A DNA stretch of 20,154 bases from Deinococcus planocerae (GTDB lineage Bacteria; Deinococcota; Deinococci; Deinococcales; Deinococcaceae): the NCBI RefSeq assembly GCF_002869765.1, contig NZ_PNOR01000050.1, positions 1-20,154 of the forward strand, in the 5' to 3' direction. Below, piece after piece: positions 18,820-20,154 of the stretch (positions are counted from its first letter, which is position 1; every line of letters begins with the position of its first letter). The position numbers and the translations under genes were made by a program. Below the pieces are notes generated by a model. That model made no database searches. It had not been told where the DNA came from and was given only the letters and a program-made list of their open reading frames with translations.

Positions 18820-19887
18820 TCACACGGCGAGTTCGACGAGCGAGCGCCCGCCCCGCTTGGCGGCGTAGAGGGCCTCGTCGGCGCGCTTGAGCACGCCCCC
18901 CAGCGCCTCTCCCGGCCCGGCCTCGGCCACCCCGCAACTGATCGTCACCCGGCCCACGCCCGGGTGGTGAAGCGCCGCGAGGGCCGACGAGAGCCGCTCG
19001 GCCACCGCCCGCGCCTCGGGGCCGCCGCTGCCGGGCAGGATCACGAGAAATTCCTCCCCGCCCCAGCGCCCGAGCTGGTCCTGGGGGCGCAGGGCTCCCC
19101 GGGCGGCCCCGGCGGCGGCTTGCAGCACGCGGTCCCCGGCGTCGTGGCCGTGGGTGTCGTTCACCCGCTTGAAGTGGTCGAGGTCGAAGAGGATCACGCT
19201 GCGGGGGGGGCCCCGGTCCTCGGCGAGCCAGGCGTCGAGCTGGCGACGGTTAGGCAGGCCGGTCAGGGCGTCCACGTTGGCGAACCTCGCCTCGCCCTCG
19301 GCCCGGTGGACGGCGCGCAGCAGGCGGCCCAGCAAGCGGTCTTGCAGCGCGAGAAAGGCGATGAAGGTCGCGTGCAGCAGGTACATCTGCACCAGGGTGT
19401 TGCCGTGCAGCCGCTTGAGGGTGGCGGGAATGTCGTCCGAGGCCCAGTACAGGCCCCCGATGACGAGCAGCCCCGCGAGGAGGGCCAGCGACGCGAGCAG
19501 CGCCCGCCTGCCGCGCAGCACGAGCGAGGCCACGAAGTAGTACAGGATCAGCCAGATCACGTACCCGCCCAGCCCGTACGAGGTCTGGTCGGCGAGCACG
19601 GTCGTCCCGAACTTGTAGAGCCCGCCCACCCCCTCGCACATCAGCTCGACGAGGCCGATGGTCTCGAAGTCGCGGGGGCGGCGCCACAGCCACACGAAGA
19701 GCGCCACGTTCTTCACCGTGAGCGCCGCGAGGCCGGTCTGCTCCCAGGCGGCGAAGGACCACAGCGAGGACAGGCTCAGCGACAGCACCGACACCACCGC
19801 CACGCACCCGAACATGGCGAGCAGGGCGCTGCGCCGGAACTCCAGCTCCGGCGCCACCCCGGCCTCGCTTGTCACCTGCCACCGCAT
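18820..19887 (-). CDS. Membrane-anchored diguanylate cyclase (GGDEF)
   Basis: A 355-residue enzyme that makes cyclic di-GMP from two GTP. Residues about 20-185 form some six membrane helices with short loops, a possible sensor of unassigned type. The GGDEF domain follows at about 203-355: DALTGLPNR at 206-214, the metal-binding DLDHFK at 235-240, and the active GGEEF at 276-280. RPQD at 267-270, five residues before GGEEF, matches the RxxD inhibitory site, so product feedback is expected. ATG at 19887 is preferred over GTG at 19896, because the latter overlaps a TACAGT -10 box and the ATG lies seven bases after it. Confidence 0.92.
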   Translation of the reverse strand: MRWQVTSEAGVAPELEFRRSALLAMFGCVAVVSVLSLSLSSLWSFAAWEQTGLAALTVKNVALFVWLWRRPRDFETIGLVELMCEGVGGLYKFGTTVLADQTSYGLGGYVIWLILYYFVASLVLRGRRALLASLALLAGLLVIGGLYWASDDIPATLKRLHGNTLVQMYLLHATFIAFLALQDRLLGRLLRAVHRAEGEARFANVDALTGLPNRRQLDAWLAEDRGPPRSVILFDLDHFKRVNDTHGHDAGDRVLQAAAGAARGALRPQDQLGRWGGEEFLVILPGSGGPEARAVAERLSSALAALHHPGVGRVTISCGVAEAGPGEALGGVLKRADEALYAAKRGGRSLVELAV

Positions 19888-19894
19888 CGGGCCC

Positions 19895-19900
19895 ACTGTA
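19895..19900 (-). promoter_or_regulatory. -10 box, leaderless start of the diguanylate cyclase
   Basis: TACAGT on the minus strand, seven bases before the ATG at 19887. There is no Shine-Dalgarno. Confidence 0.6.
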
Positions 19901-19965
19901 GGGACGGCCCTCTGACAGTCCTCTCCTCCACCCGATTTTTAAACGTTGAACCAATGCCCCGCGCG

Positions 19966-20154
19966 TCAGGTCTCGTCGCCCTCGTCCCCCTCGGAGGCCG
20001 CCGCGGGCTGGGGGTTGCGGTTCTTGCCGATCTCGCGCACGCGGCCCGAGAAGCGGGTTTTGATCTCCTCGTACATGGGATGCGCGCGGATGTCGCCGGG
20101 GCGGGCGCTCGCCGCCGGGGCCGCCGCCTGGGCCGGACGCGGGGCGGGGCGGGG
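19966..20154 (-). CDS. C-terminal tail of an unidentified protein, possibly DnaX (5' part outside window)
   Basis: The last 62 residues of a minus-strand gene. They begin with an Ala/Pro/Arg-rich linker, then HPMYEEIKTRFSGRVREIGK, and end in an acidic tail (EGDEGDET). An Ala/Pro-rich linker before a short HP...RFxGRVxE motif resembles the extreme C-terminus of DNA polymerase III gamma/tau subunits, but the fragment is too short for a firm call. Its stop lies 66 bases before the -10 box of the diguanylate cyclase gene. The spacer has one AT-rich patch with a near-palindrome (TTTAAACGTTGAA, about 19938-19950) and nothing else recognisable. Confidence 0.5.
   Translation of the reverse strand, partial: PRPAPRPAQAAAPAASARPGDIRAHPMYEEIKTRFSGRVREIGKNRNPQPAAASEGDEGDET

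Noticed and set aside
19888..19896. GTG at 19896 as start of the diguanylate cyclase
   Set aside because: It overlaps the TACAGT -10 box; the ATG at 19887 has the leaderless spacing of its neighbours.

Overview
The window is about 70% G+C, densely coded and has no RNA genes or CRISPR arrays. Gene content points to Deinococcus or a close relative (inference from recall, no search run): a DUF5693 protein next to a CsaB-type pyruvyl transferase, a SufU-type Fe-S protein, a lineage-type E3-binding/E2-like protein, and many genes that start 5-7 bases after a TANNNT -10 box, the leaderless arrangement known from Deinococcus.

Layout. 1-605: the 3' part of a CoxE-like VWA protein. 738-1277: a copper P-type ATPase reduced by an in-frame internal deletion to half a metal-binding domain plus the C-terminal end, under a CsoR-like palindrome. 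1415-1633 (-): a small basic protein with a clear terminator. 1757-3386 (+): an M20 amidohydrolase and sufU, followed by a decayed NTF2-like gene (3370-3684). 3732-5683 (-): folE and purA; the purA leader carries a hairpin plus T8. 5814-5998: palindromic intergenic repeats. 6000-7433 (-): an E2-like protein with a peripheral-subunit-binding domain but no lipoyl domain and no catalytic HxxxDG motif. 7701-9489 (+): a leucine-dehydrogenase-family protein lacking one catalytic lysine, and uridine kinase. 9599-12468 (+): DUF5693 membrane protein and csaB, overlapping by 4 bases, probably for pyruvylation of the cell-wall polymer that holds the S-layer. 12699-14146 (-): a MenI/YdiI-like hotdog thioesterase and a COG0523 GTPase. 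14238-14372: a mosaic hairpin repeat. 14462-16243 (+): an ABC exporter. 16230-19887 (-): a small membrane protein, a flavin reductase, a GHL10 glycosidase-like exported protein and a membrane diguanylate cyclase. 19966-20154 (-): the C-terminal tail of a further gene, possibly dnaX.

Most of the window is ordinary chromosomal housekeeping. The unusual parts are three degraded or re-purposed enzymes (mini-CopA, E2-like pseudoenzyme, Lys-to-Ala leucine dehydrogenase homologue), the run of leaderless promoters, and a group of intergenic stem-loops whose arms are built from short tandem units. I found no clear new defence or mobile system.
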